Assembly: GCA_029747015.1 (NCBI GenBank)
Contig: JAKOGI010001568.1
Location: 149,866-213,865, forward strand
Length of the DNA stretch: 64,000 nt
Source: Carnegiea gigantea
Taxonomy: Eukaryota; Streptophyta; Magnoliopsida; Caryophyllales; Cactaceae
Direction of reading: 5' to 3'
Under the pieces are notes generated by a model. The model saw only the letters and a program-made list of their open reading frames with translations. It was not told where the DNA came from and searched no databases. The translations under genes and the position numbers were made by a program. Below, piece after piece: positions 35,201 through 48,775 of the stretch. Within the stretch, counting starts at the first letter, position 1. Every line of letters begins with the position of its first letter.

Positions 35201-35706
35201 TAACAATGTAAGCTTCTTGGGCTATGATTGGCTTATACGGTTTGGGCCTGGGAAGGGAAATAAACCGTACGCGATAGAATTTTCATAGCTCGAAATTAAA
35301 TTTTTGCGAGGTTATAAAAATAATAATAATGGTAGTAATAACAATAATAATTTCTTAAACCATATATCAAGGCCTACTATCGATTCACCCGATATTTAAT
35401 CAATCAACGAAATTTGAATTAATAATCAATGAAACTTAAATTACAAAATGGGACCCAAATGAAATATCCTCCAACCGAGATGATTAAATATGATAAATGA
35501 AAATGGAAATTTTAAATGATATAAGGTAATTCGGTAAATATATAAATTGAGTGTAATTGAATTAATAAACACGATTTGGTTAAACAAATAACCATTGGAG
35601 ATTAAATCAATAAATATGATTAATTAAATGAATAAATATGGTTAATTAAATAAATAAATATGATTTAAATAAGTAAATAAATATGGGTTAGGGTTGGGTT
35701 ATTGCA
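32243..35706 (-). mobile_element. X 5' LTR, unit B (3464 bp)
   Basis: Same length and ends as in A. A patch at about 34220-34457 carries more than 20 differences from A and C, whereas the rest of the LTR is nearly identical to them. Confidence 0.88.
34220..34457. other. Patch of foreign X-LTR sequence in unit B
   Basis: Within about 240 bp, B reads gaccgttaccagtttatt, caaagtgtcc, caattcacag and cacataaatcc, where A and C both have the other variants. Several of these match the X 3' LTR (26600-26760), but others (ccttacctaaa) do not, so the donor was probably a different X-family LTR. Confidence 0.75.
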
Positions 35707-38479
35707 ACTCGTCTCTTCCTTTGGCTCCCTCAAGAGAGGTCAAGAGGGCAGATGGTTTTGAGACTGATGCTAGTTCTGATAATCAGTGTGGCACGTTAGT
35801 TAAGTTAGAGGATACCTTTCTTGAGAAGCATTCCCTTGAGGAGCCTTCAGTTGTGGAGTTTAGTAAGGTTACACCTTTTGATGAGCTTGTTGATCCTATT
35901 TCTGTAGAGATTTCCCTTGACTTAGCTCCCATCCCTCCTATTTTGTCGCTCTCTACTTCTCTCTCCATTGTTCTTCCTTCTTTAGACCCTCTCGAGTCTA
36001 CTTTCGTAGAGTCCAAACCTTTGTGCTTGGTAGTCATTGTTTAGATCAGACTCTTGATGATGGTGTCATAGACAGACTCGAGGATCACTTTGAGGTGAAG
36101 GACTTGACTTTGGGCCACCCTATGAGCTTTGATTTTCATATTTCATTTGATTGGCCTTACCTTGCTCATCTCCCATCCCCTTTTACAGATGTAGGATTTC
36201 ATTTTAATAATTCAAACCATTCCTAATGGTTTATGTATTCGTATAGTCATTTATGGTTAGACCATTGCCTAGTGCATCTAATTTTGCATCTATACATCTC
36301 TCTTTTGATTGGGCTGAGATCTTTGATAAGCTCAAGAGAGCCTTGACTTGCATTTCTTTTATGCATTTTATTTGGGTTACACCTCCTGTTTCTAACTATT
36401 TTCATTTCTATGAGGATTGTGTCCGCATGTTTGATAAGTTGCTTCGACCCTTAGTCGTTTTTGATTTGAGTAGCAGCTTGTGAGCTGAGATGGAGTGGCT
36501 GATGCTCTATGAACCTCCTCGACATCATATGAGTGAGGCGTTAGCTTGGGTACAATTAGTACCCGACCTAATATGATCATTTCACTCCTTCTCTATTCTC
36601 ATTTCTTTTTTCTTTTCTTTCTTTTTGTATATAGTTGTGGTTATTTAGGATTGTGATTGTATGGATGATCAATCTTAAGGAGAAAGTTGGGATTTGCTGA
36701 GCCGAGTTGGCTACGATAACACTTGATTACATTATAGTTGTTTTGTGACTACTTGTTAGTTGTGGATATCTAGGATTGTGAATAGTTGGTGACATTTAGG
36801 ATTGTTTTTGTATGTTTTAGTTATGTGTTTTGTTTTCTTGGTTTTGTGAGTTTTTTATTTTCTTTGGTTTTTTTTGGTTTTATATTTTGTTTTGTTTTCT
36901 TTTTGATGTTTTAGTGGTTTTGTTTTGGTTTTGTATTTTGTTTTTCTTTTCTTTTGAGTTTTGTTTTGCTTCAGGTTTACTTTTCTTTTGTCTTTTATTT
37001 GGTGGTTCCTTGTTTATATTGGGTATTTTTTTTTTATATTTTTAGGATGTTTTGGTAATGCTTTGTGTATTGGTGGTATGTTTTTGTAAATATCTTATTA
37101 GTGCTTTGTTTTTGTTCTCTTGGTTTTATATTGTGTTTTTCTTTTGTGTCTTGCTTTGTTTAAACTTTCTTTTTGTTTAGTTTTATATTTAGTAGCTCCT
37201 TGGTCTTGTCCTGTTTTTATTTTGGTGATTATTTGTGTGTTTGGTTTTGTTTTGGTTTTGGTTGTGGTTTCGATTTTGATTTTGATTTTGGTTTTATTTT
37301 GATGTTGGTGGTTCCCCAGTTTGTATATAATTATGGATTTATGTTGGTCTTATGGTTGTATAGCTTATGTGATTGCTTCTTGGTGTCGTAGTTCCCAGAA
37401 AGAGGACATTGTGGAGCTTTGGAGGTACCCATTTGTACATATTTTTTTGAAAAAGGTAATTGTGATTCCAAGTGCTATGTTATTGAGTTATATGTAAATA
37501 GAGTTTACATGATGAGATATCTAGTTGAGGATGTAGATTTGATTTTTCATAATAACCCCATCTCATATGTGTGATTTTGTGCTACCTTACTCACTTTATT
37601 GTCAATTCATAGGGTCTTATTGTTAAGTGGCATAAGTACTTTTTGTTTGCCGAAGTTCCCTTCTATGTTTCTTGAAAAATGCGAAAAAAAGGAGGAAAAA
37701 AGAAAAAAAAGGGAAAAAAATCTAAAAAAGTGAATAAAAACCGAGGCACCAATATTTATAGCCACTATCTTTATTTCATATCTTTAATTGGCTTGAATAT
37801 GTGCTATTTTACTTGATCACACATCTCTTTGGGCAATGAAATAAGTGCTTTGCACATTCCAATAAAGCCCTTTTTTAGGGAAAGCCCGAACATTTGTAAG
37901 TTAAGTGGGTATTATTATTCTTTGAAAAAAAAAGAAAAAAGGGGAAAAATTGGAGCAAAGAAGGTAACTAGTCAAGGAAATGGGATTGTATGAATGTTAA
38001 TAACTTGATTTATAAGGGTTGCTATGCTTTGGCACATGCACCAAGGTGTATATATCATTACATATTGTGCGTGGGGTGAAAAATGAGAGTCGGGATACTT
38101 CCTTTGACTTAGTTATCTCTTGATTGTTCATTCCATTTATATATAATTTGGCGATTTGGTTACTAGGGTATTCCAATTGCTTAAGTCATGTACATAATTT
38201 CCCATTACTTGTATGTATGTTCATGTTTTGAAAAAAATCAAAAAGATTTTCCTTCGTCTTTGAAAAGATTTTTTGTGGGTATTTCATTCAAAAATCCTCA
38301 CAAGACCTCACTCATCCAGTTAGAAAACTGAGAGGTTTAAAGGGCTCATTGCATACGCTAAATACAACCGTGATTCGTGCGGAAGTGAGTTAGGATTTTT
38401 TACTTCTTATTTTCCATTTCATTTTGGGTAGTTTCATTGTTTTACTCGAGGACGAGCAAAGTATTTATGTGAGGGTATT
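35707..38479 (+). mobile_element. Y internal region, right part, unit B
   Basis: Opens with the X target-site duplication ACTCG (35707-35711), then the gag C-terminal remnant (to about 36483), the T/G-rich block (36600-37305), and a non-coding stretch ending at the purine-rich GTGAGGG before the LTR. Differences from A are a few substitutions and A-run lengths near 37680-37740. Confidence 0.78.
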
Positions 38480-38763
38480 CGTTCACGCCAAAAATACAAT
38501 ATTTTTACGATACCTTTATGCCTAATTTATGCTTGAAATAATTATTATATTTAGATTTTTATTTTGTTTTGATTCATTTTTGCAGTGCTGAAAATCGGGA
38601 AAAATTGTGAAAGAAATGATGGAAAGAGAGCAAGAAAGGAAAAAAAAAACCAAAATCTACTGAGTCCCCATGCTTATCTGACGTACTTACTCCACATTTC
38701 TCCTTCTCTCTCTTCTCTCTCGATCCATCGGACTAAAGAACCCCCACATCCCTCTTCATCTCT

Positions 38764-38806
<43 letters not shown>

Positions 38807-39995
38807 GATCTGGCACCACAACAACACCACCATTGACACCACCATCACCACAGTCATCCTCATCCACTTCACTATCTCTCCATCAGCAAACCCAACATCA
38901 TCAGCACCATCCACATCAGGCACGATCAAAGGGCCGAGATTGAAGGGGCTTGAGTATAAATCAAGGCTACGGCGCATGGAGCTAGGGAGTCTGGGTTTTA
39001 GTTTAAGTTTTCAAGTTTTAATTTTTTGGGTTTTTAGTTACTTTCCATTGCACTTTAGTAATTTAGGGCCTGGATTTATTCTCATCTATTCGAATTTCGA
39101 ATGTTAGATTCATTTTTTAGATTGCAATTTCGTATATTCAAAGCTTAATTTGTTGATTTGGGTAGTTTGTCACAATCTTCAGTTGTAATAGCATTTTTGG
39201 GTTTGGTTTTGATTAATTTCAGTTTTTCCCCTCCCTTGTTTTCGCTCTTTTTGAAGCTTTGGTAGTGGTGTTTCCGCCATTTTTAACGAGCTTGGAAGCT
39301 CATTTGTTACTTGGTTCTGGGTTACTTGATGGTTGAGTTCAACATCCCTTCCCCTTTCCTGTTGTTCTATTCTATCCTGCTTCTTCTTTTTGTTTGTTCG
39401 AGTGCCATGTGTTGGCATCATCTTCGTCGAATTGGTGTTTGTCTTGAGTTCATTCAGTCTGAGCTCTGTCCCTTCCTCCCGTTTTTCGGTTCTCTAGGTT
39501 ATGCATCGTAATCTAGGCTGTGGAGGTTTGAGTTGGTTTGTGGATGCGTGATTATCAACATTGTGAGGTGGGGTGAGCTTAGTTTGGCAAGGAAGCGCCT
39601 GTCCCAGTTTCCGTGGCTTGGCAAAACGGACTTTTTGCTCCCTTTTCTCCATTTCATTCAGTAAGTATTTTGTTTACTCAACCTTGTTAAAAATCTAGTT
39701 TAGCTAATTGTTTGGTTTCATTTTCCTTATCTTTTATTTAGATAATGTAATGAGCTATATTGGAGTTTGCTCTATTATCTTAAAGTTTGCTAGGCCTTAT
39801 AAAATCATGTGAGTTGTTAATGATTAATTAGATTAGCTTTTCTTGCAATGAATATGTTCAGTTTTAGCTAGAAATGAATTAGATTAATAGTTTATGGCAA
39901 TAATTTCATCCTCATCCCTGAGGACATGACCCTCAAGTACTACAACGATAGCTGTATGCTTACGGCTTTAAAATTACACTCCAAATGCTCGTACA
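38480..39995 (+). mobile_element. Y 3' LTR, unit B
   Basis: Same ends and length as A, followed by CTAAG at 39996-40000. It shares variants with C (ctctgtccc, gatgcg) against A (ctctatccc, gatacg). Confidence 0.88.
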
Positions 39996-40000
39996 CTAAG

Positions 40001-41302
40001 CATATCAATCATAGAGGCTAATTGTTTGATATGCTCATCTTGCTTTTGTTGTGCCAATAGCATACTCTCCATCATGGCCATTAAGTTAGATTTTTGAGGT
40101 GCTTGTTTAGGGTAGGGTGGTATTTGAAATCCGCGGATGGTCTAGTGTTCAATTAAGGCACAGGAGGGATGTTAGACCTATATGAAAAATTAGGGTGATT
40201 CCTTCAACCCGGATTGTAAGTGTTGAAAAAAGGGTCATTGGTTGGTCTAGGTTTATAATTGTTGACATGTTGACTTGGTCACTAACATCTTCAGCAAAAG
40301 GACCCTAACTTGGCAATTCATAGTCAAAGGATCAACAGAACCACAAATTTCCTATGGTGGGGAAAGGGCATTTGAATTAACAGAATTTACATTTCAATGT
40401 CTCAACCTTTGAGTTGTGACATCCACTTTAGTAGAAAGTAAAGTGAGAGCATCAAGTTCCAAGTTACCTCTAACCCTCTTGGGTTGGCTTCTCTCATTGG
40501 ACCATTGGTAGTTATTAAGTGCTATATCCTCAATCAAGTTATAGGCCTCATCTTCCATCTTTCTCATCAAAGTGCCACCTGCCGCCGCATCTACGGTAGA
40601 CTGCACCAGTTGAGTGACTCCATTCAAAAGGTTTGAATGATCATCCACTTTTAGAGTCCATGATGTGGGCATAACCGCAATAAATCTTTAGACAGCTCCC
40701 AAGCTTTATCTAGTGTCTGATCCTCCCGTTAGGCAAAAGTTGCGATTTGATTCCTTAAACTTGCTGTCTTGTTAGAAGGAAAGAACTTAGCAAAGAAAGC
40801 CTTGGTGAGCTCATCCGAGGTGGTTATCGACCCCAGAGGCAATGAATAGAGCCATACCCATGCCTTGTCCCTTAATGAAAATTGAAACAATCGGAGTCGT
40901 ATGGTGTCGATTGAAACTCGATTGAGCTTCAAAGTATCACATACCTTTAGAAAGACCGAGAGGTAGAGATTGGGATCCTCTATCGGGGTGCCTCCAAAAT
41001 CGAGATTGTTGCACCATGGATATAAGAGCCGGTTTGAGCTCAAAATTATGAGCTTCCACAGTTAGCCTTATAATGCTTGAAGTGATCCCATAGATACCCA
41101 GGGTAATGAAATCCCAAAGTGTCCTTCCTTGATCTCTTCCACCTGCTGCCATTTTTGAAGAAGCTTCTTGGGCTTTAAGCCTTTGCTTCTCGAGCCTTGG
41201 TTTCTTCCACCTCGAATGAAAAGTCCTTTCTATCCCTGGATCGAATTCAAAAGGGAAGTGACTTTGCCTAAAAATGGGGAAATCTTCTAAGCACCACCAC
41301 AA
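40001..41302 (-). pseudogene. Z gag, unit B
   Basis: Same gag as in A, but with a frameshift near 40995-41000 that splits the core (open frames 41302-40937 and 41043-40729). A further open frame is 40672-40394. In the zinc knuckle the first Cys codon is a stop (TAG) and the His is Pro. Between about 40195 and 41035 it differs from A by roughly 3%, clearly more than the flanks do. Confidence 0.83.
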
Positions 41303-41387
41303 CTATTACGAAAGCAAATAAAAAAAACAAAGAAAAGAAAACACTTATTCAATCTATAAAGGACCAACTCAATATTTGACAAATTGG

Positions 41388-42610
41388 TCCCCGGTAATAT
41401 TACCAAAAACTTGACCCCTCACAAGCGCATGGATGTTGTAGTTTAGATTAAATACCGTTCCTACAGAGACCAATGCAATTATTGAATTTATCCTTTAAAA
41501 ATGCTAAAGAAAATTTATGTCGAGTTAGGATATCTTCTAAATTAATCTATCGCTAGATGAAATGCTATTTACTGATTTAAGAATTCTATCAATTAAAAAT
41601 GCCTAGTGATTTGTTTCACCAACAACGAATTAGATCCAACAAATGAAGGTTGTGCTTACTTAAGTTTGGATAAATCAAAGGCTAACAATTGCTTATAATC
41701 CAATTCTTTCTTTCAAAAGAAACTGAATTATTTAGACTAATCAAATTGTTGTTCTTTCAAAGGTTCATGAATTAGTCTAAATTAAGCATCTAGATTTTCA
41801 AGTTTTCTCTTAACATGTAACTTTCTTTGAAAAATAACTATGTAAGTCTAATCTTGTTGACGCAATAGATTTCTTGACCAAGTTTAGCCTAAATTACTCA
41901 CAATATTCACACCACAAGATAGATTAAAGCGACCCAAATAGATTAAGCATATTACACAATCTAGTTTCATTGTCTGGCTATCAAATCCGTAGACTAAAGA
42001 AAACTACCCACTCATGATTATTAAACAAACAAGAATTATTCTAATTGAGTTTAAAGAGTAAGAAAAGAGAATTGGCTTGGCAACAATGGAGTTCTTGATA
42101 ATTCTTCAATCTTTAAGCCTTCAAATTGTAAGTGATCTTCTTTCCAACCTCCCTTTCGCTCCAAAAATGATAAAATACAAGACTTTTTGAGAGGTTTTGG
42201 CGAAAAGTTAGATAGGTCTTCTGTTCTAGCAGTCGAGCATGCCTGGTTATTGCAACCAACGAACATTCTCAACTATAAACCAAGGAAAATGAATAGTTGC
42301 AGCTGTTGCAGGCCTGCCATGGACTGTGGCCTCCACCAAGAACAGTCTATGGAGGCCTATGTCTCGGTTAATTCTAGTTCTTCTTCCCCACCATGGGCAT
42401 AGTGGTTGGAGGCATCCGTGTTGAGTCAAAAACTTGTCTTCTGAAGGTCAACGCTTGGTCAAAATGGTCTCAATACCTACAAAAAGCATCAGAGAATTAT
42501 ACCCAAGCGTAAAATGGGATTTTGGGGTATAAATTATAAATATAAAGCTCATGAATCCCTAAGAATGCAATAAATGATCCTAAAATAATGTAATCTATAG
42601 GCCCTTATTA
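41388..42610 (-). mobile_element. Z primer-binding site (41388-41405) and Z LTR (41412-42610), unit B
   Basis: The same decayed Asp-type site and LTR as in A. The polypurine tract follows at about 42612-42621. The LTR again stands between gag on the left and the 3' internal end on the right. Confidence 0.75.
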
Positions 42611-43962
42611 AACTCCCCAATGCATAAATCATTGCTTGTCCCTAAGCACTTATGAAATCATAATTATGATGAAGAAACTCCCTGGGTAAACATTAATAGC
42701 ATCATCAATAGCCAAATTAACCCAAGAGTCAGCCCAAAAGTGAGTTAAACCATTACAGATGGATAGGAGAATTAAGTTTTTGAAATATAAGTAGAGACTA
42801 TCACATCAAATATTGAATTAACCACACCCAAATCAACTTAAACACTCATATTGGCACATGAAAGAGGTAGAGCTAGAGGAACCAGTAGATCCTGACTTTA
42901 GCAATGAAACACTCATTACTCATGTGTTTTAAAGTATAACTTGGATCTCTTAAATGTCATTCCAAATAATCAAATCTACCATAAGTTTGATAAGACTATA
43001 AATCCACCACAACTAGAATACAAAATATACTAGGCAATCATGAGGGACTTGAATAAGGTTGTAACGTGGTTATTGGTAAAGGCTTGGATGGAACAAATAT
43101 TTTGAGATTGTGGAGCTAAAATTTAAAGACAAAGAGTAAAATCATTGCCTCCCAATTTTCTTCAAAACAAACTCCGCAAACTATAATATGTCAAAGATAT
43201 AAACAAATGCCCTTAGTTGGTCTAAAATTGAGAGAAAGTGTTAAAATAATCCAAATGCCAAAATCTTTAATTTCACTTCTTTTTTATTCTCTTTTTTTCT
43301 TTTTAAGTGTCCGTAGGGTCACGGGTGTTATAATTTAGATTAAATATCGTTCCCAGAGAGACCCATGCAATCTACTGAGTTTACCTATTTAAAATGCTCA
43401 GAAAATATATGTCGAGTTGGGGTATCTTCTAAAATTATTCTATTACTAGATGAAATGCTATTTATTGATTTAAGAATTCTATCAATTAAAAGCACATAGG
43501 GATTTGTTTTACTAAGAATGAATTAGATCTGATAAATGAAGTTTATGCTTACTCAAGTTTGGATGAATCAAATGATAACAATCATTTATAATTCAATTCT
43601 TACTTTCAAAATGAACTGAATTATTTAGACTAATCAAATTGCCGTTCGTTCAAAAGTTCATGAATCAGTTCAAATTAAGGACATAGGTTGTCAAATTTCC
43701 TCTTAACATGCAACTGTCTCTCAATAGTAACTATGTCAAGTCTAATCTTGATCCAATATCGGATTTCTCCTTCTAGTACTTCATCCATCTATTTGATAAT
43801 TTGCGAGCAAGTTTGGCGCAAATAACTCACAACATTCACAACACAAGATAGACTAAAATGACCCAAAAAGATTAAGCACATTATTGATAAAGGTAAAGGA
43901 TCTAGTTTCATTACGTGCCTATCAAATTCGTAGACCAAAGAAACCTACTCACTCATGATTAT
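42611..43962 (-). mobile_element. Z 3' non-coding end and Z-type LTR fragment, unit B
   Basis: 42611-43307 is the 3' internal end. 43308-43962 is the proximal piece of the Z-type LTR fragment, ending at the inversion breakpoint GATTAT as in A. No genes seen. Confidence 0.65.
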
Positions 43963-44754
43963 GTTCATTGCCTGTATCTTTAAGATTCAGCACCATTTTA
44001 TTAAGTTATATTACATTTGATAAGTATACCAATGAATCAGTTTAATCAGAGATTTGCCACATAATTAGTGACCCTGTTAGTGGTAGGGCGACAACCCTTC
44101 AATCAGTGATACGTCGCAATGTTAGGCCAGGGTTCTCGATCGACCTGACAGGTGTGCACCTAGTAATGGATCGTTATATCTATCAAGGGGTTCACTTATA
44201 GATAATAATGAGCAATTTAGTTTTATATTACTTACATTTCCGTTGCTATTACGAACTAAATGAATTGTAAAGGCGGGTACCCATCAACAGTGTTTCTATA
44301 CTCATTTTATAATACACGAATGCATGTACTAAGTTTCAGCTCACATTTTCGAATTATTTTTATGTTTTTCACTTTAGGTGATGAAGTTTCACTTGTTTCT
44401 CCATTTAGCAAGCCCTTTTAGAAGTCATTAGATGCTTACAGTGCATTCAGCATAACATGAATGTTGGGATCGACCTCAAGGTCAAGTTGGGTCTATATTC
44501 AATATACTTGTTTAGTATGGAGTGCTAGTTAGCACATGGTGTGATTAAGTCGATTGTGCTGAAGTTGAACTATTTTGGACTTTAGACTTGAAGTGTTTCA
44601 GTTTAATAGATATTGTAATTGTGAACATGAGTTGTAAGATTGAATGGTTTCAATGAGCCTTGTCCTTATCAGGACGGTGGTAGCACCTTCCATCATTAAG
44701 TCTTCTATTGCAGTTATATATGAATCAAGTAATTAGAAATTTGGAGGCGTTACA
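43963..44754 (+). mobile_element. X 3' LTR, terminal piece (inverted), unit B
   Basis: Equivalent to 17907-18698, followed by the target-site duplication CGAGT at 44755-44759. Confidence 0.85.
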
Positions 44755-44759
44755 CGAGT

Positions 44760-45461
44760 TATGATCGATCAGACTACCCTTGGGGTGGTCACTTATTGTG
44801 CTAAACTTTAGGGAGGTTGCAACTACAAAAGGAGATGAGGGATTACTCGAAACCTTGAGGTCATCACAAGGCATATGATCATAATGATCATGCCCTAATG
44901 GAATCGGTGTCTCACTTCTAACATCAAAGTTATTGTAAGACCTAGCCTCGGGAGTAGGAGAGCCTAAACTAAAGTCAATATTGAGTAAACTCTGCAAATA
45001 AATTTTCCTATTAAAGGTAGCCAATGCCTCTAATCTATGTGTTCTACCAAGCAATGGGCAAGTGTCAACATCATGGTCAAAGGAATAACAATAATTACAT
45101 GAAATGGGAGCACATGGAGTATGAGAGTGCTCATATGACATACCACCAAACTGACCCTAATCTAAAGGCGTAGCATGCATCATATAAGGGTCGAGAATAG
45201 GATGACTAAAAGCCTCTTTAGCATTTTCATACTCCACATATCATAAGCCAAATATTCAAAGAAATTCTAAACTTCATCAGGAGTCTTAATGAACAAATAT
45301 CTCAAACCTCCGAGGTGCACAGTCTCAACATGACCCCGATATTCATCATTAAGACCCTCAAAGATCACTTGAAAAATTTCCCATTTCTCAAAACAATGAC
45401 CAACACATTGAGAAGGAAATTCATTCAATCTACTTAAATATCACCAAAATATTTCATGCTT
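44760..45461 (-). pseudogene. Y gag, N-terminal portion, unit B
   Basis: Almost identical to A. The CCHC knuckle is intact; one substitution changes ALAAF to ALATF after the knuckle. The upstream part (45141-45461) is broken by stops as in A. Confidence 0.75.
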
Positions 45462-45726
45462 AAACTAAGGGAAATAGAAAATTACCATTTTGTTTTTTTA
45501 AAAACAAAAAATTTTAAGTTTTTCAATTTTTAGGGATTTTCAAATTTTTTCTAATTCTTTTTCAATTTTTTACTTTTCCAAATTTTTTTGATTTCTCAAG
45601 ATCTAAACTAAACTAAGTCACTATTAATAATGAAATAAACAAAGTAAAACAAGATCTATGCAACTAATAAAAAAGTAGCTAAGAAAAAGAAAATGCGATC
45701 TAATCTCATGTTGGGCGCCAAAAACT

Positions 45727-46547
45727 TGTATGAGGATTTCGACTGTAAATTTAAAGCAACAAGCGTACGACTATCATCGTAGTACTTGAGGGTCGTGTTC
45801 TCAGGGACAATGATGAAATTAGGGTCACAAACTATTAATCTAATTCATTCTGAATCTACTAAAACTTAACAAATTCATTACAAGGAAGGCTAATCTAGCT
45901 AATCGTTAACAACTCATATGATTTCATAAGGCCTAACAAACTTTAAGGTAATAGAGCAAACTCAAATATAACTCATTACATTATCTAAACAAAAGATAAA
46001 ATGAAATTAAACCAATAGCTAAACTAGATTTTTAACAAGGTTGAGTAAACAAATACTTACTGAATGAAATACAGAAAAGGGAGTAAGAAGTCCGTTTTGC
46101 CAAGCCACAGAAACTGGGACATGGGCTTCCTTGCCAAAGTAAGCTCACCCCACCTCACAACGTTGACAATCAAATAGAAGAAAACAAATTAAGCTACCCA
46201 TATCAACAAATTAAGCTTTGAATATACGAAATTGCAATATGAAAAACAAATCTAACATTCGAAATCGAATAGAAGAAAACAAATCTGTGCCCTACATTAC
46301 TAAACTGCAATAAAAAGTAATAAAAACCCTAAAAATTAAAACCTGAAAACTTAAAATAAAACCTAGATTCCCTCCCTCCATGCACTGCAGCCTCGATTTA
46401 TACTCAAACGTCTTCAATCTAGGCCCTTCGATCGTGCCTAATGTGGACGGTGCTGAAGATGATGCACTGGCTGATGGAGAGATAGTGAAGTGGATGAGGA
46501 TGATTACAATGGTGGTGGTGTCAATGGTGGTGTTGCTGTGGTGCCAA

Positions 46548-46591
<44 letters not shown>

Positions 46592-46882
46592 GTTAGAGAC
46601 GAAGAGGGATGTCAGGGTTCTTTGGTCTGATGAACCGAGAGAGAAGAGAGAGAAGGAGAAATGGGGGGTAAGCATGTAAGATGAGCATGGGGACTGTGTA
46701 GATTTTAGTTTTATCTTTTTTTTTTCCCTTTCTTACTCTCTTCCCATCATTTCGTTCACAATTTTTCCTGATTTTCAACACCTAAAAAAAATAAATAAAA
46801 TTAAAATCTAAATATAATAATTATTTCCAGCATAAATTAGGTATAAAGATACCGTAAAAGTATCGTATTTTTGGCGTAAACA
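45727..46882 (-). mobile_element. Y 5' LTR with deletion and filler, unit B
   Basis: The primer-binding site is 45705-45720. The LTR is intact at both ends but lacks the sequence equivalent to A 20118-20501, replaced by 20 bp at 46174-46193. The (GA)n run is about 46550-46589. The target-site duplication CTTAG is at 46883-46887. Confidence 0.87.
46174..46193. other. 20 bp templated filler at deletion junction, unit B
   Basis: The filler atagaagaaaacaaattaag is a mosaic of two nearby sequences: atagaagaaaacaaat occurs at 46269-46284, and acaaattaagct at 46206-46217. They overlap at acaaat. The filler runs into ct at 46194-46195, where the parental sequence resumes. Confidence 0.8.
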
Positions 46883-46887
46883 CTTAG

Positions 46888-48180
46888 TACTCATAATAAG
46901 ATGTTGGAAGCCTAAATTACCCTACAAGCTACCTTTTTATCTACATCCCAAGTAAGCCCGAGCCTAATCCCAAGAGCACTGTAATTATATTATCTTAAAA
47001 GGTGGATTAGAGGATACTGAGGGTGCTTGGCTTGAGGATGATGGTGAAGAGAACAATGCAGCAAATGAGAGGAAAAGTGCTAAGCCTGAGACTCTAACTT
47101 TAGAAGAGGATTGCAAGGCAGTCATTCCCAAGCAGCTTTCCGCTAAGATTAAAGCCCAGGTAGTTTTTCAAGTCCTTGCATAATCGGACATTTTAGCATT
47201 GATAGGGCTTTATGTGACCTTGGCTCTAGTATTAGTTTGATATCCTATTCTATTTTTCAGAGGCTGGACTTAAACAATTGAAACCCATACCTATTTCACT
47301 CCAATTAGCGAATAATTTCATGAAGTACGCTTTGGGCATTTTAGAGGATGTTCCCATTAAAGTAGGTTATTTCTATGTGCTTAATGACTTTGTTGTTCTT
47401 AATATGGCCGAAGACGCCTATACCCAAATTATCTTGGGAGGCCCTTATTGGCCACTTCGGGTTGCAAGATTGATGTGAAGGGGGCTATTGACATTTGATG
47501 TGGGGGAGTGTTATACTGAGTTTGGCTTGTTTGAAGACCAAAACTTTTCCCCCTCTTTAATCGCTTGTGGTGAAGTTATTACTTCAGACAAGAATGTGAA
47601 GTCTGATGAGCCGCCTCCTAATGATTCTCCAATGTTTAACTATGTGTCTACTAAGGATCTTGGACTTGATTGTGCCAAGGTGGTTTTGGAAGCCCATTTG
47701 CCACCTTATATAGCCAAGGATGAGCCCTTTGATGTTAATGAGGATTCTTTGACCGATTGTTGTAGGTTTGCCCGAGTACTAATGTCCTTGTCTCCTATGG
47801 ACCGAGTTGAGTATGATTTTGATTTAGAAGTGGAGTTTGGTAGTGGCCACTCTGATGAAGTCCACTACAAGACTATTTTGTATATGAACCGCGCTAATTG
47901 GCATTACTTGATGCTCAAGAAGGATCTCCATCCCGTTTACTTGAGATGGTATTTTCTTTTGTATGATTTCAACATTGAGATTCGAGACAAGGGTAAGTTG
48001 GGAACTTGCCCAGTCCCTCATCAAACACATTCATCGATCCCAAGCCAGAATAGAGGAGAGGGCCGAGCTCTCGACCCTAAAAGAGCGCTTCTTGGGAGGC
48101 AACCTAAATCATTTTATAACTTTTCTTTTTATTTCATTATATATGGTTGCATCCTTTCATTTATTGAAAAAGAAAGATAA
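46888..48180 (+). pseudogene. Z gag tail, protease and RNase H-end fusion, unit B
   Basis: As in A, but the protease site reads ALC-D-LGSS (GAC, 47216-47218), with the catalytic Asp kept. The last frame (47488-48180) is longer than in A because four bases are missing near 48006, so it runs through the RNase H-end segment into a basic tail. The same protease frameshifts are present, so no active enzyme is expected. Confidence 0.7.
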
Positions 48181-48775
48181 CAAAAAAAAGAAAAAAATGA
48201 ACACCAAAAAAAAGAAAAAAGAGAGAAAAGTTACCATGGACCCCTAGTGGTGTCTACCACTGTCCGTGAAGCCCCTGCCTAGAAACCCAGAAAAATTCCT
48301 GAATAGAGCTAACCATAGAGGGCTACAGTTCGTGTCGGGCCTATTCTCCGTGCTTAAGGGTTTCCTTTACCCTTTAACCCGAATTTTGCACAAATCATCT
48401 TCAACCTTCGACTCTTTCTCTCTATAAACTCTCTCCTTCTCTCGCAAAAACCTTCATTAAGCACCCACCTTTCACCTTTCACATCTTCGCCATTTCACTC
48501 AAATTTGTTCCATTTTTCTCCATTTTCTTCTCCTCAACTCCAAGTCTCTCTCAATTCTTTTATTTCTACTCTTGTTTCTCTCACATTCTTCGCTATCCAT
48601 AACCCACATCTTCCATACCACAAATTTCTCTTCCCTTCTTCAAATTTTTCACTTTTCTTCCACAATTTCTTCCCCGTTACCTCTTATTTGAACACATTTT
48701 CTAATTTCCCTTCCTTTCATCCCATTCTTCGTAGTTAGGACTTCAACCAAACACACCCATCCACATTCCACATTC
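48181..48775 (+). mobile_element. Z non-coding leader before ORF1, unit B
   Basis: A-rich, then pyrimidine-rich sequence as in A. The palindrome of A is broken here (atggacc, tgtccgtg). Nothing else seen. Confidence 0.5.
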
